This document shows, piece by piece, positions 32,759-42,906 of a DNA stretch of 64,000 bases. The notes beneath the pieces are model-generated. The model was not told the DNA's origin. It saw nothing but the letters and a program-made list of their open reading frames with translations, and did no database searches. The DNA comes from Cyclobacteriaceae bacterium (GTDB taxonomy: Bacteria > Bacteroidota > Bacteroidia > Cytophagales > Cyclobacteriaceae), in NCBI GenBank assembly GCA_016787725.1, contig JAEUTZ010000004.1:1-64000 (forward strand), written 5' to 3'. Position numbers and translations under genes: made by a program. Position 1 is the first letter of the stretch. Each line of letters opens with the position of its first letter.

Positions 32759-35281
32759 TTAACCGGCCTTCCTGGTAAATTCTTTGAATCTTCGCACCAT
32801 CGCCATTGAGAAACCAACCATAAGCACTCCGGTGCCTAGCCAAAGTACATTAATTAAAGGCTTTTCCATCGCTTTAATAATCACCCAATCTTTTTGACGG
32901 GTATTTAATCCGAGGGAGAATTCATTGGTATCAGGATGAATATTGAGCAAGGTAATTTTAACCCCCAGGTCGTTGATCTCGGAAGGCAGTCGTCCTACTT
33001 GCGACCGATCACGGATCAGAAAAATGGGTTCCGCATAATAGGTATCCCGCTCACCGGTCACTTTTATTTTTGCCTGAACGGCCACATCCGCATCCGAAAG
33101 TTCGAACCCTTCAATCTGGGTGATGCGGGTAACCCCTTCCAGCACGGCCACATAATCGTTAACAAAAAATTGCTGGTTGATTCTTGTGCGAATCTCTTCC
33201 ATCTCACTCCATTCAGGCTCTTCTTCGCGGTTCATGGGCAATGAAACGTGGGTGTACAGATCGCGGGTAACATTACGCTTAATATCGGGGGAAGCGATGA
33301 AGCCGCCCATGGCGGGATTGATTTGAACGCGAGGATACAGAATGGCCGTCACCTCACCATTCCTGCGCAATTCTATTTCATAAAAGGTGTTCTCGGGATT
33401 GATTTCGAAGGTGTCTTTAGCATTTAGAATTTTGCGTCCCTTGAAAAGGATGTCTTTCTTAGCGACAACTTTAAATGGGTCCATGGTCAGGTCAATGTCA
33501 TTCTTACTTACATACCCATTCACATTCCGGGGCTCAACACGTTCACCCAGGTATTCGATTTCATAACCCGCCATGGTGCGCGGCTCATTGATAAAAAGCA
33601 AGAGATTATCGCGATTGAATTCAGTGGGCAAATCTTTTGAGATCAGCATGCCGGTGTTATTGAGCGAAACCACCTTGCTGTAGCCGGATGAAAACATGAC
33701 ACCAATCAACATCATGCCTACGCCTATATGAGCCAAGGCTCCACCGGAAAGGGAAGCATTCACCTTTGTTACCGAAGCAAGCACTTTTAAGTTGGATACG
33801 ATCAGGTAAACCCCGGCCAGCGTAACCACTAAGTATACGGGTTCGTACACGCGGGCCAGCGAGATTATTATTGCAAAAACGATCAGGGAGATTAAGGCTG
33901 GGTATGCAAGTTCTTTTAACAGCGTTCCTTTATCCATTCGCTTCCACCAAAAGAATTGACCCGTTCCTGAAATCAAGGCTACCAGCACGCCAAACCATAA
34001 TTGAAATTTGGAATAGAAACCAATTTGATCAGCCGGTGGAGCAAGATTTGATTCCCCGCCAAAAAATTCAATCAACCGGTTGTAGACGGGAATGGAAGTG
34101 GGTAGCAGCACCTGAAATCCCATCAGGCAAAGGGTGGTAGCTCCCAGGAAAATCCAGAATTCACGCGAGTAAATGGAGGACTCTTTTTCGGTAGTAGGAA
34201 TTTCTTTCCAGCGGATGGTGGCCAAAACGATGGCGGCAAGGGTAAAGAACAACATGTAAATCAGCAATTGACCGGAAAGGCCCAAATCCGTGAAAGAGTG
34301 TACTGAGGCATCGCCTAAAATGCCGCTTCTTGTCAGGAAAGTTGAGTAAAGGATCAGAACAAACACCGCGATGTTCAGGATAATGGCACTTTTGAGCGCG
34401 GTCTGATTATTCTTATAAATGATCATGGTATGGATGGAGGCAATCAATACCAGCCAGGGTACATACACCGCATTTTCAACAGGATCCCAATTCCAATATC
34501 CACCGAAATTCAGCGTTTCGTATGCCCAGTAGCCGCCCATTAATATTCCGAGGCCTAAAATGGCACCACCCAACAAGGCCCAGGGCAAAGCTGGTTTTAT
34601 CCAGTCTGCATATTTTTTCTGCCACAGGCCAGCGATACAAAAAGCAAAGGGGACCAGCGTTAGGGCAAAACCAAGAAAAAGTGTAGGCGGATGGATTACC
34701 ATCCAGTAATTCTGAAGCAGCGGATTTAATCCACTGCCGTCTTTCGGAATAAAATCCGGTTGAAGTTTGAAAATCGGATCATCCATGGCATCGCGCAACA
34801 AGATGAAAGGTGAGCTTCCTAATTTAATATTCAAGAAGGGAATAACTACCCCCAGAATCATGGAGGCCAGGAATGCCTGAACCAAACCAAACACCACCAT
34901 AACGGGGGCTTCCCATTGGCGTTGGGATTTGATCAGAATAAGTCCGATCAGCGCCTGCCAGAAAATCCAGAGCAGAAAACTTCCTTCCTGACCTTCCCAG
35001 AAACAGGAGATCATGTACTGACCCGGCAGGTGGAGTGAAGAATGACTGTACGCGTAGTGATATTCGAAATAATGCTTGTAAATAATGGTAAACAGGCTGA
35101 ATACAACACCGAGCACCGCTGCACTATGAGCATAGAAAGCTACCCTGGCATTTTTCAGCCATTGGTCTTTTGTTTCACCGGCAACGGAAGCAGCCTTCCA
35201 GTACGCGTAGGCGCAGATGAGCGAAGCAACGAAAGAGAGTATAACAAACAGGTGGCCCAGGTCACCAATGAAGTAGTGCAT
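32759..35281 (-). CDS. ccmF: Cytochrome c-type biogenesis protein CcmF (heme lyase)
   Basis: This 840-residue polytopic protein has the WWD heme-handling domain (GGYWNWDPVENAVYVPWLVL, about residues 270-290). The conserved HxxxS/WQ regions and about 14 membrane helices are present, with a large periplasmic domain (about 540-790) before a last helix. CcmF transfers heme from CcmE to apocytochrome c. The length is longer than E. coli CcmF (about 650), as usual in Bacteroidota. It is last in the ccm operon on the minus strand and converges on the diheme cytochrome operon. Confidence 0.93.
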   Translation of the reverse strand: MHYFIGDLGHLFVILSFVASLICAYAYWKAASVAGETKDQWLKNARVAFYAHSAAVLGVVFSLFTIIYKHYFEYHYAYSHSSLHLPGQYMISCFWEGQEGSFLLWIFWQALIGLILIKSQRQWEAPVMVVFGLVQAFLASMILGVVIPFLNIKLGSSPFILLRDAMDDPIFKLQPDFIPKDGSGLNPLLQNYWMVIHPPTLFLGFALTLVPFAFCIAGLWQKKYADWIKPALPWALLGGAILGLGILMGGYWAYETLNFGGYWNWDPVENAVYVPWLVLIASIHTMIIYKNNQTALKSAIILNIAVFVLILYSTFLTRSGILGDASVHSFTDLGLSGQLLIYMLFFTLAAIVLATIRWKEIPTTEKESSIYSREFWIFLGATTLCLMGFQVLLPTSIPVYNRLIEFFGGESNLAPPADQIGFYSKFQLWFGVLVALISGTGQFFWWKRMDKGTLLKELAYPALISLIVFAIIISLARVYEPVYLVVTLAGVYLIVSNLKVLASVTKVNASLSGGALAHIGVGMMLIGVMFSSGYSKVVSLNNTGMLISKDLPTEFNRDNLLLFINEPRTMAGYEIEYLGERVEPRNVNGYVSKNDIDLTMDPFKVVAKKDILFKGRKILNAKDTFEINPENTFYEIELRRNGEVTAILYPRVQINPAMGGFIASPDIKRNVTRDLYTHVSLPMNREEEPEWSEMEEIRTRINQQFFVNDYVAVLEGVTRITQIEGFELSDADVAVQAKIKVTGERDTYYAEPIFLIRDRSQVGRLPSEINDLGVKITLLNIHPDTNEFSLGLNTRQKDWVIIKAMEKPLINVLWLGTGVLMVGFSMAMVRRFKEFTRKAG

Positions 35282-35348
35282 CAGGATGGAAGTAAATAAA
35301 GTGTACGATATGGTATGATGGAGTGGTTTCTAATCAAACACTCCATGG

Positions 35349-35759
35349 TTAAATACTGGCATTAAGTTTTTCCTCCTGATACTTCGAAGGACACTTTAAC
35401 AGGATTTTGTTGGCTACAAAGGCGTTGTTTTGAAAGCTGCCTATTACCACGACTTTTTCAGAACGGGTGAAATCCGGAGGCATGGGTTCGTTGTAATAAA
35501 CCTTTTGTTCCTTTTGATTCTCGTCAATCAGGATGAATGAAAAGGATAGGTTATCGGCACTCTTTTCAATTCCAACGATGTTCCCCTGATCGTCTTTCTT
35601 CAAATCGCCCACCACATGAATTTGGGTTTTGTTACCGGTGGAGGCCATTTGGTAGGCTTGGTCGAAGGTGACATATGTGCTGGCATCACCCGCGGTAACG
35701 ATAATGATCCCGATGCAGGCGGCAATAACAACGATGGCAATAATGTGCGACTTCTTCAT
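35349..35759 (-). CDS. ccmE: Heme chaperone CcmE, CxxxY variant
   Basis: From MKKSHIIAI (35759) this is 136 residues: one N-terminal membrane helix (about 4-22), then an OB-fold. Family motifs are LSFSFILIDE, and NEPMPPDFTRSEKVVVIG close to the C-terminus. The heme-binding motif, HxxxY in E. coli, reads CPSKY (Cys123 to Tyr127), the cysteine-type variant known from some anaerobes and archaea. It carries heme covalently to CcmF. An in-frame upstream ATG at 35795 adds a non-membrane extension and is less likely. Confidence 0.88.
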   Translation of the reverse strand: MKKSHIIAIVVIAACIGIIIVTAGDASTYVTFDQAYQMASTGNKTQIHVVGDLKKDDQGNIVGIEKSADNLSFSFILIDENQKEQKVYYNEPMPPDFTRSEKVVVIGSFQNNAFVANKILLKCPSKYQEEKLNASI

Positions 35760-35837
35760 CTCCATAACTTTTTGCGGGCTTAAAGTTACAGTCAAAAACA
35801 GCGATTCTGATTAAAAAGTTGAGATTTTAACAGGTCG

Positions 35838-36068
35838 TTAATTCTTCTTTTCAGGCAGTTTTTTTTCGATTTGGGTAATTTTTCGGTCGAGCAGGATCAA
35901 ATACCCAATCAGGCCAACAAAAATCACCAGCAGGATGGCAACCACCACATAAATTTTACCTTCTGAGCGCATGGTATCGGCCATCTCCACAGGTTGGGCA
36001 ATTGCACTGATGGGCAGGGAGAATAAGATGAACTGGAATATCAGTCGGATGAATTTATTCATTTTCAA
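35838..36068 (-). CDS. CcmD-like small membrane protein
   Basis: This 76-residue protein has a likely cleavable or anchoring N-terminal segment (FIRLIFQFILFSLPISAIAQ) and a second helix (KIYVVVAILLVIFVGLIGYL). A basic tail (KITQIEKKLPEKK) follows. CcmD proteins are short, single-helix and bridge CcmC with CcmE; the position between ccmC and ccmE supports this call. Its start lies 14 bases inside ccmC, which argues for translational coupling. Confidence 0.7.
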   Translation of the reverse strand: MKMNKFIRLIFQFILFSLPISAIAQPVEMADTMRSEGKIYVVVAILLVIFVGLIGYLILLDRKITQIEKKLPEKKN

Positions 36069-36723
36069 GGTTCAGTAATTTTTCGTTGATAATCCGAATC
36101 CGGATCCGCAGCGTGGCGATCCAGACCCCCAACAAGATCCAGCCGATAACAGCCGGGTAGAAAACCATTCGCATTTTGCTATCCAAATCATACATGTTGA
36201 AGCCGGGATTCCCTCCACTTCCTGGGTGCATGGAGCTGGTCATGCGCGGGATGATAAAGATGAGCGGGATCATGGCCGCAAAGGCAAAGATGTTGTATAC
36301 CGCACTGAGTCGGGCTCGTTGATCTTCATTTTCAACCGAGCCCCTTAAAACAAAATAGGCGAGGTAAACGAGCAAGGAGATGGCTGCTCCGTTCTGCTTA
36401 GGGTCGCCATGCCAGGGTGAGCCCCAGGTGTAGTTGGCCCAAATCATTCCGGTAAAGATGCCGAGCAAACCAAGCAGTAAGCCGGTATTTGCATATTCCA
36501 CAGCTCGGGTATCTTTTTCAAAAGACGGCTTGCGTAAGTACTGGATCGAGTAAATAGTGGAGACCAGGAAAAGAGCTACCATGCCAAACCACATGGGTAC
36601 GTGAAAATATAATGCCCTAACCGTTTCGTTTACAATGTTTAATCGGGGTACGTCCATTAATAAACCACCTACAATGGTATACCCAAGTAGTACAATTGAA
36701 ACGCCCTTCAACCAGGTCTTCAT
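36055..36723 (-). CDS. ccmC: Heme exporter/handling protein CcmC
   Basis: This 222-residue protein has six membrane helices and the tryptophan-rich heme motif WANYTWGSPWHGDPKQNG (about 105-122). It also has flanking histidines (FHVPMWFG near 43) typical of CcmC/CcsA. It loads heme onto CcmE. The tryptophan motif is shorter than the E. coli form, as in other Bacteroidota. It follows ccmB by 19 bases and overlaps the CcmD-like gene. Confidence 0.9.
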   Translation of the reverse strand: MKTWLKGVSIVLLGYTIVGGLLMDVPRLNIVNETVRALYFHVPMWFGMVALFLVSTIYSIQYLRKPSFEKDTRAVEYANTGLLLGLLGIFTGMIWANYTWGSPWHGDPKQNGAAISLLVYLAYFVLRGSVENEDQRARLSAVYNIFAFAAMIPLIFIIPRMTSSMHPGSGGNPGFNMYDLDSKMRMVFYPAVIGWILLGVWIATLRIRIRIINEKLLNLENE

Positions 36724-36742
36724 AATGAAAATGAGGGAAAGC

Positions 36743-37399
36743 TTAACTCCGCCAAATATACGGGAAGAGGAGGTACGAGGCGGCAGTGACCAGGCAATTT
36801 ATTGCCAGTAAGGTAAGGAGGTCATTCGTACTTACGGACCGATCCAATCCATCAATACAATTTTTAGTCACCTTTACGGTGATCATCAGAACTGAAATGA
36901 CAATCGGGAAAGACAGCACGGCCATGAGGATGTGACTGTTATTGGCTTTGGCGGCAATGCCGGAAAGTAAGGTGAGTGAGGAAGCAAAACCGATTGCCCC
37001 CAGGGCTAAGGTGAGTGCAAAGAGGGTGAAATCGGCAATAGGATTCTTCAAAAGCAAAATAAAAAGAACAAATCCTGTAAAAGAGAGAAGCAGGGTTAGG
37101 AAAGAGTTGTAAATAATTTTTGAAATAATAATTAGTTCAGGTGCAGCAATGGAGTAGTAGTAGATGTCGCGTCCCTTTTTCTCACCAATAAAGCTCTTGG
37201 CCACGGTATTGATAACTGTGAATAATATGGTGATCCAGAACAGAGCACTCCATACCAGCGGGGTGATCTGATTTTGGCGTAAGCTAAAAGTCAGGTAGCA
37301 AATGAAGGCGGTGCTGAACAGATAGAGCAATAGCCCGGAGATGACAGATTTGCGTCTGAGTTCAAGGGTTAGTTCTTTGATCAGCAGGGTTTTAAACAC
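36743..37399 (-). CDS. ccmB: Heme ABC exporter permease CcmB
   Basis: This 218-residue permease has six hydrophobic segments; FKTLLIKELTLELRRKSVIS is the characteristic N-terminal block and FIGEKKGRDIYYYSIA follows. It normally works with CcmA ATPase and CcmC. No ccmA is seen in this window. It begins 4 bases after the chain-length determinant gene on the same strand, so both may be read from one promoter. Confidence 0.9.
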   Translation of the reverse strand: MFKTLLIKELTLELRRKSVISGLLLYLFSTAFICYLTFSLRQNQITPLVWSALFWITILFTVINTVAKSFIGEKKGRDIYYYSIAAPELIIISKIIYNSFLTLLLSFTGFVLFILLLKNPIADFTLFALTLALGAIGFASSLTLLSGIAAKANNSHILMAVLSFPIVISVLMITVKVTKNCIDGLDRSVSTNDLLTLLAINCLVTAASYLLFPYIWRS

Positions 37400-37403
37400 C
37401 GGT

Positions 37404-38429
37404 TTATTTTATTGTTGCGAGGTATTTGTCAAAATTCCGGAAGGCAACAATCAAATAGCTAAGTACAAGACCAATGCCCATGGCGATTAGAATAATTTTT
37501 GGAGTACTATAACTTGTGGGCTCATTAAACTCTGTAAAACCATCAATTACTTCAAAATCAGGCTGAAGGAATAGTTGTTTTTGTGCATATAGCATTTGTT
37601 CATAAATGGCAATATCTTGATTATATATATCAATTGGGTTGGTTACGGCCTTGTCACTAAGAATTACATTATTGGAACCCTGCCGACTTTGTTCAGCCAT
37701 ATTTTTGTAGTTGGCGTAGATAACCCGCTTTAAACTATCGAGTTTTGGCAACTCTTGCTCAAGTTTGTTCTTTCTTTCCGTAAGGGTAGTTTTATTGATT
37801 TCAATCCGCTTTCTTATGTAATCGTTATCTTTAAAGTAGCTTACCAAAGCATCTTGCAAAGGTTTTACAACGGTAGGATTGTAGGTCCGTACGGTGAATT
37901 CAAAAGCATGCCGGTTTTCGATTTCAATTCGTTGAATAACCTGCTCAATTACTTTGTCATTTTTATTATCAAACTGAGCGTTTTTGAGTTGCTCTTTCAA
38001 TACTTCTAACTCGATCAGATCCGTTTCGGAAACGAAAGGTCTAGCTTCAAATTTTTCTATATTCTTAGCAAGCGAATCATTAATATTAAGTTCATGTGCT
38101 AATCCTATTGGAGACTCTTCTTCCGCCAGCAGATTCAGTTTGTCAATTGAGCTGTCAACAATCCTCATGTTCAAATATTCGGAGCTAAGTATCATGGTTG
38201 ACTCATAAAATTTCTTTTTCAAAAAAGCTGAGTAAACAAATCCAACTACTCCCCCAAACAGAATCAAAAACACAAATAAGGTCTTGTTTTGAATTGGTGT
38301 TTTTCGGATCACGGCCAAAAATCGAATGATACCAAACCCAATTCGTTTAAAAAAATCGCCAATCTTGGCGAACAGAACGCCCACATCAATTTCATCCGAT
38401 GCTACAGGTTTTTGAGGATTTTCCATCAA
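37404..38429 (-). CDS. Wzz-type polysaccharide chain-length determinant
   Basis: This 341-residue protein has one helix near residues 50-68 (TLFVFLILFGGVVGFVYSAF). A long periplasmic coiled region (about 85-290, rich in Leu/Lys/Glu) follows, and then a C-terminal helix IILIAMGIGLVLSYLIVAF. This is the Wzz/PCP topology. It sets the length of polysaccharide made by the adjacent locus on the other strand. The tyrosine kinase part of PCP-2 proteins is missing. The start faces the first gene of the sugar operon, 54 bases away. Confidence 0.82.
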   Translation of the reverse strand: MMENPQKPVASDEIDVGVLFAKIGDFFKRIGFGIIRFLAVIRKTPIQNKTLFVFLILFGGVVGFVYSAFLKKKFYESTMILSSEYLNMRIVDSSIDKLNLLAEEESPIGLAHELNINDSLAKNIEKFEARPFVSETDLIELEVLKEQLKNAQFDNKNDKVIEQVIQRIEIENRHAFEFTVRTYNPTVVKPLQDALVSYFKDNDYIRKRIEINKTTLTERKNKLEQELPKLDSLKRVIYANYKNMAEQSRQGSNNVILSDKAVTNPIDIYNQDIAIYEQMLYAQKQLFLQPDFEVIDGFTEFNEPTSYSTPKIILIAMGIGLVLSYLIVAFRNFDKYLATIK

Positions 38430-38447
38430 TTCGAGCCGTTAAGTTGT

Positions 38448-38455
38448 TAGTTTTG
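38448..38455 (+). promoter_or_regulatory. -7 element at the head of the polysaccharide locus
   Basis: TAGTTTTG matches TAnnTTTG, 28 bases before the ATG at 38484, in the 54-base divergent gap with the wzz-type gene. No clear TTG lies at -33. Confidence 0.4.
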
Positions 38456-38483
38456 AGGCCCGAAATTAACCATAGTACGCAGG

Positions 38484-39506
38484 ATGTCAAAACCAGAGGT
38501 TATTCTAGTTACCGGAGCAGCCGGATTCATCGGATACCATCTGTCCTCTCGATTGTGCCACTCTGGGTACACCGTAATCGGGCTGGATAGCCTGAATGAC
38601 TACTATGATGTTGGTTTGAAGAGATCCAGACTTGCTTTGCTTTTAAAGCAGAACGGCTTTACTTTTTTAGAGGCAAACCTTGCCGATAAACCTTCGATTG
38701 ATTCCAGTTTCCAGCAAAACAAGTTTGATTATGTTGTTAATCTTGCTGCCCAGGCTGGCGTTCGGTATTCACTTCAGAATCCCTATGCTTATTTGGAGAG
38801 TAATCTGACCGGGTTTCTCAACATTCTGGAAGCATGCCGACATTACCCGGTCAAGCATCTGATCTATGCCTCGTCCAGTTCGGTTTATGGCGCGAATACC
38901 AGGATGCCATTTTCGGTCCATGACAACGTAGACCATCCCCTTGCCCTTTACGCTGCAAGTAAAAAAAGCAATGAGTTAATGGCTCATGCCTATTCGAATT
39001 TGTTCAAGTTACCAACAACCGGCCTTCGCTTTTTTACCGTGTATGGCCCCTGGGGTCGACCGGATATGGCGTTGTTTTTATTCACAAAAGCAATTCTGGC
39101 TGGAAAACCGATAGATGTTTTTAACTACGGTAAGATGAAGCGTGATTTCACGTATGTGGATGACATCGTTGAAGGTATTATCCGATTGATTCCAAAAGCT
39201 CCAACGGGTAATTCCAAATGGAGTAGCGAAAAGCCGGATCCGGCTAGCAGCTTTGCACCTTATAAAATTTATAACATCGGCAATAACAAGCCGGTTGACT
39301 TGCTTCACTTTATTGAAGTGCTGGAACAAAAGCTAGGCCGAAAAGCCATTAAAAACCTAAAGCCCCTACAAGATGGAGATGTTCCGGAAACGTATGCCGA
39401 TGTGGAGGACCTGATGCGGGACGTTGGGTTTAAGCCATCAACCCCGATCGATGTAGGAATTGAAAAATTTGTGAACTGGTATAAGGAATACTATCAAATT
39501 AACTAA
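38484..39506 (+). CDS. NAD-dependent epimerase, UDP-glucuronate 4-epimerase type
   Basis: This 340-residue short-chain dehydrogenase/epimerase begins with the Rossmann motif [10 protein letters not shown]. It has LNDYYD (residues 39-44), the catalytic YAASKK and a C-terminal sugar-binding part. The DYYD sequence and length are typical of UDP-glucuronate 4-epimerases (CapI/WcvA type), which make UDP-galacturonate. It is first gene of the polysaccharide operon and is followed by a UDP-sugar dehydrogenase with no gap. Confidence 0.85.
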   Translation: MSKPEVILVTGAAGFIGYHLSSRLCHSGYTVIGLDSLNDYYDVGLKRSRLALLLKQNGFTFLEANLADKPSIDSSFQQNKFDYVVNLAAQAGVRYSLQNPYAYLESNLTGFLNILEACRHYPVKHLIYASSSSVYGANTRMPFSVHDNVDHPLALYAASKKSNELMAHAYSNLFKLPTTGLRFFTVYGPWGRPDMALFLFTKAILAGKPIDVFNYGKMKRDFTYVDDIVEGIIRLIPKAPTGNSKWSSEKPDPASSFAPYKIYNIGNNKPVDLLHFIEVLEQKLGRKAIKNLKPLQDGDVPETYADVEDLMRDVGFKPSTPIDVGIEKFVNWYKEYYQIN

Positions 39507-40757
39507 ATGGACAAAATCGGAATTATCGGATTAGGATACGTGGGACTTCCCCTCGCTGTTGAGTTTGGAAAGATATTGGAGGTGGTTGGGTTTGATATAA
39601 ACCAGGAGCGAATTCAAGAGCTGAAATACGGACATGATCGAACCCTGGAAGTTGATTCTGCAGAATTGAAATCCGCAACGAACCTCACGTATTCATCTAA
39701 TCCTCAGAATTTGAACGCAGTGAATTACTTCATTGTAACTGTACCCACTCCGGTAGATGAATACAAAACCCCCGACCTCACTCCCCTGATCAAAGCGAGT
39801 GAAACTGTAGGTAAGGTCTTAAAGAAGGGTGACATCGTAATTTATGAATCAACAGTATATCCGGGCTGTACAGAGGAGGATTGCGTGCCGGTTCTTGAAA
39901 TGCACAGCGGACTAAAATTTAATGTTGATTTTTTCTGTGGGTATTCTCCGGAACGGATTAATCCCGGAGACAAACAACATCGCCTTCCTACCATCAAGAA
40001 GGTAACGAGCGGCAGCACTCCGGAAGTGGCCGAAAAGGTTGATCAACTCTACAAGAGAATCATCAAAGCTGGAACACATAAGGCTTCATCCATTAAAGTA
40101 GCCGAAGCGGCAAAGGTGATTGAAAATTCTCAGCGGGATATCAATATCGCCTTCGTTAATGAATTATCCTTGATTTTTGAAAAGATGGGAATCGACACAC
40201 ACGAAGTGCTGGACGCAGCAGGCACCAAGTGGAATTTTCTCCCATATAAGCCCGGTTTGGTGGGTGGCCACTGCATTGGCGTAGATCCTTATTATCTAAC
40301 CTATAAAGCAGACAGCCTAGGCTATCATCCACAGGTCATCCTGGCAGGAAGGAGAATCAATGATAACATGGGTATTCACATAGCCAACCGGGTAATTAAA
40401 CTCATGACTCAGCACAATTTACCGGTTAACAAAGCTAAAATACTGGTGCTGGGAATTACGTTTAAGGAAAATTGTCCGGATATCCGAAACAGTCGCGCCA
40501 TTGATGTGATTCGCGAACTACAGAGTTATAGTGCAGATGTGGAGGTGTTTGATCCGCATGCCGATGAGAATGAAGTTCGTCACGAATATGGATTGAGTTT
40601 GATTTCGAAGTTAAACAAGAAATATTCGGCAATCGTATTGGCTGTTAGCCATCAGGAATTTAAATCACTGGACTGGTCAACTATCCGCGATTCGAATACA
40701 ATTGTTTATGATGTTAAGGGATTTTTGGATAAATCAATGGTAACAGCTCGGCTATAA
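39507..40757 (+). CDS. Nucleotide sugar 6-dehydrogenase (WbpO/TviB type)
   Basis: This 416-residue NAD enzyme has GLGYVGLPLAVEFG at residues 8-21, TVPTPVD, YESTVYPGCTEE, and the catalytic cysteine in GLVGGHCIGVDPYYL (about 254). It has a C-terminal domain with FKENCPDIRNS. This subfamily oxidises C6 of UDP-N-acetylhexosamines (GlcNAc, GalNAc or ManNAc) to uronic acids. It begins on the base after the epimerase gene stop codon. Upstream of WbpE/D/B-like genes, it probably supplies UDP-HexNAcA. Confidence 0.88.
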   Translation: MDKIGIIGLGYVGLPLAVEFGKILEVVGFDINQERIQELKYGHDRTLEVDSAELKSATNLTYSSNPQNLNAVNYFIVTVPTPVDEYKTPDLTPLIKASETVGKVLKKGDIVIYESTVYPGCTEEDCVPVLEMHSGLKFNVDFFCGYSPERINPGDKQHRLPTIKKVTSGSTPEVAEKVDQLYKRIIKAGTHKASSIKVAEAAKVIENSQRDINIAFVNELSLIFEKMGIDTHEVLDAAGTKWNFLPYKPGLVGGHCIGVDPYYLTYKADSLGYHPQVILAGRRINDNMGIHIANRVIKLMTQHNLPVNKAKILVLGITFKENCPDIRNSRAIDVIRELQSYSADVEVFDPHADENEVRHEYGLSLISKLNKKYSAIVLAVSHQEFKSLDWSTIRDSNTIVYDVKGFLDKSMVTARL

Positions 40758-41774
40758 ATGCAACAGCACATACTTGTTACAGGCGGAGCTGGGTATATCG
40801 GAGCCCACACGCTGGTGGAATTAATTAATGCAGGATACCGGGTAACCGCGATTGACACGCTGGAGCGGAGTGAATTTCGCATCATTGAAGGTGTTGAAAG
40901 GATAATCAGTAAAAAAATTGATTTCCACCAAATCGATTGCCTGGATGCTGTCGCATTAAATTCAGTATTTGAACGGAATACCTTTTCATCGGTAATTCAC
41001 TTTGCTGCGTATAAGTCGGTCAATGAATCGGTGGAAAAGCCTTTGCGTTATTACAAGAATAATGTTGGCTCGCTCATGACATTACTTGAGGTCATGAAGC
41101 GAAACAAGATTCGGGATCTGATTTTTTCTTCTTCTTGTACAGTGTATGGTCAACCTGATCAAATACCTGTTGATGAATCTGCTCCCTTTAAAAAGGCAGA
41201 GTCGCCTTACGGTCAGACCAAGCAAATCTGTGAGCAGATCCTTGAAAATGTTATTTCGGAGGGATTTAGAATTGTGTCCTTGCGCTACTTCAATCCTATC
41301 GGGGCACACCCCAGCGCAGAGATTGGTGAATTACCCATCGGTTCACCCAATAACCTGGTCCCCTATGTTACCCAAACGGCAGCCGGGGTTCGAGAAAAGC
41401 TGGTAGTTTTTGGTAATGATTATGATACGCCTGATGGATCTTGTATCCGGGATTTTATCCATGTCTCGGACGTGGCAATCGCTCATGTCAAAGCATTGGA
41501 ATTTCTCATTAACCGAACGGAAGCATCTTTGTTTGACGCCTTCAATCTTGGTACGGGTGTTGGCGTTAGTGTTCTTGAACTCGTAAATAAGTTCATTCAG
41601 GTTACTGGAATGAAGTTACCGTATATTATTGGCCCACGCAGGCCTGGCGATGTAGAAAAAGTGTTCGCTAATCCTCAAAGGATTAATCAGGCTTTTGGCT
41701 GGAGGACGAAGTATACCTTGGAGGAGTCCTTACTTCATGCGTGGAATTGGGAAAAGAAAATTAGAAACCGCTGA
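40758..41774 (+). CDS. galE: UDP-glucose 4-epimerase (GalE-type)
   Basis: This 338-residue protein has the GalE pattern: GGAGYIGAHTLVELI, FAAYKSVNESVEKPL, SSSCTVYGQPDQIPVDE, YGQTKQICEQI (catalytic YxxxK) and RYFNPIGAHPSAEIGE. It interconverts UDP-Glc/UDP-Gal and possibly the N-acetyl forms. It is directly joined to its neighbours; the next gene starts 2 bases after its stop. Confidence 0.9.
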   Translation: MQQHILVTGGAGYIGAHTLVELINAGYRVTAIDTLERSEFRIIEGVERIISKKIDFHQIDCLDAVALNSVFERNTFSSVIHFAAYKSVNESVEKPLRYYKNNVGSLMTLLEVMKRNKIRDLIFSSSCTVYGQPDQIPVDESAPFKKAESPYGQTKQICEQILENVISEGFRIVSLRYFNPIGAHPSAEIGELPIGSPNNLVPYVTQTAAGVREKLVVFGNDYDTPDGSCIRDFIHVSDVAIAHVKALEFLINRTEASLFDAFNLGTGVGVSVLELVNKFIQVTGMKLPYIIGPRRPGDVEKVFANPQRINQAFGWRTKYTLEESLLHAWNWEKKIRNR

Positions 41775-41775
41775 T

Positions 41776-42906
41776 ATGCATAAGATACAGATGGCTGATC
41801 TGCATTCCCAGTATCTCCGGATCAAACCGGAGATTGATCAGGCTATTCAGGAAGTTTTGGATTCCACAGCCTTTATTCAAGGACCCCAGGTAAAGCAATT
41901 TGAAGAGGATTTGAAAAAATATGTCGGGTCAAAAACGGTCATAACCTGTGCCAATGGAACGGATGCATTGCAAATTGCCATGATGGCCCTGGGTTGCAAG
42001 CCAGGCGATGAGGTGATTCTGCCGGTTCATACCTATGTGGCTACGGCCGAAGTGATTGCCTTGTTGGGACTCAAACCTGTATTCACCGAAGTTGATCCCA
42101 AGACCTTTAATCTTGATGTATCACAACTGGAAGAAAAGATTACCCCCAGAACATTTGCCATAGTACCGGTTCACCTTTACGGACAGAGTGTAGATATGGA
42201 GCCATTGTTGGCGTTAGCACGTAAACATTCCATTCATGTTATTGAAGACGTGGCGCAAGCGCTGGGTGCCGTTTACACCTTTTCTGATGGCCGAAATATG
42301 CGGGCGGGCACAATGGGAACGATCGGCTGTACCTCATTCTTTCCATCTAAAAATCTGGGTTGTTATGGCGATGGGGGAGCCATGTTCACACAAGACGAAA
42401 AATTGGGTGAGAGAATCCGGATGATCGCCAATCATGGCCAGCAAAAGAAATATCACCATGATCTGATTGGAGTCAATAGCCGGCTGGACACCCTTCAGGC
42501 AGCCATACTCAGGGTAAAACTCCGGTATCTTGATGACTATGAAACAAGGAGAAGAGCGGTGGCGGACTTCTATGATCGGGAATTATCTAGCGTAAATTTT
42601 TTAACAACACCGGTTCGTGCTTCCAATTCCACTCACGTTTTTCACCAATACACAATAAGAACAAAGGGAATCAACCGCGATCAATTTAAAGAGTATTTGC
42701 AGGATAGAGGTATTCCTAGTATGATCTATTATCCGGTGCCGCTCCATCTGCAAAAAGCCTATGAACAGCCTCATTTTCCAAAAGGATCATTTCCGATAAC
42801 CGAAGAATTATCTCGAACTGTTTTGTCTTTGCCCATTCATACCGAAATGACTGCGGATCAAATATCCTACATTTGTAATTCGATCAGGGAATATCCAAAT
42901 GGCTGA
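41776..42906 (+). CDS. DegT/DnrJ/EryC1 aminotransferase, WbpE-like
   Basis: The ATG at 41776 gives 376 residues starting [16 protein letters not shown]. Motifs include [52 protein letters not shown] and the PLP lysine in [16 protein letters not shown]. It aminates the 3-keto sugar in the UDP-2-acetamido-3-amino-uronic acid pathway. A longer upstream reading lies inside galE and is unlikely. It overlaps the acetyltransferase gene by 8 bases. Confidence 0.88.
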   Translation: MHKIQMADLHSQYLRIKPEIDQAIQEVLDSTAFIQGPQVKQFEEDLKKYVGSKTVITCANGTDALQIAMMALGCKPGDEVILPVHTYVATAEVIALLGLKPVFTEVDPKTFNLDVSQLEEKITPRTFAIVPVHLYGQSVDMEPLLALARKHSIHVIEDVAQALGAVYTFSDGRNMRAGTMGTIGCTSFFPSKNLGCYGDGGAMFTQDEKLGERIRMIANHGQQKKYHHDLIGVNSRLDTLQAAILRVKLRYLDDYETRRRAVADFYDRELSSVNFLTTPVRASNSTHVFHQYTIRTKGINRDQFKEYLQDRGIPSMIYYPVPLHLQKAYEQPHFPKGSFPITEELSRTVLSLPIHTEMTADQISYICNSIREYPNG

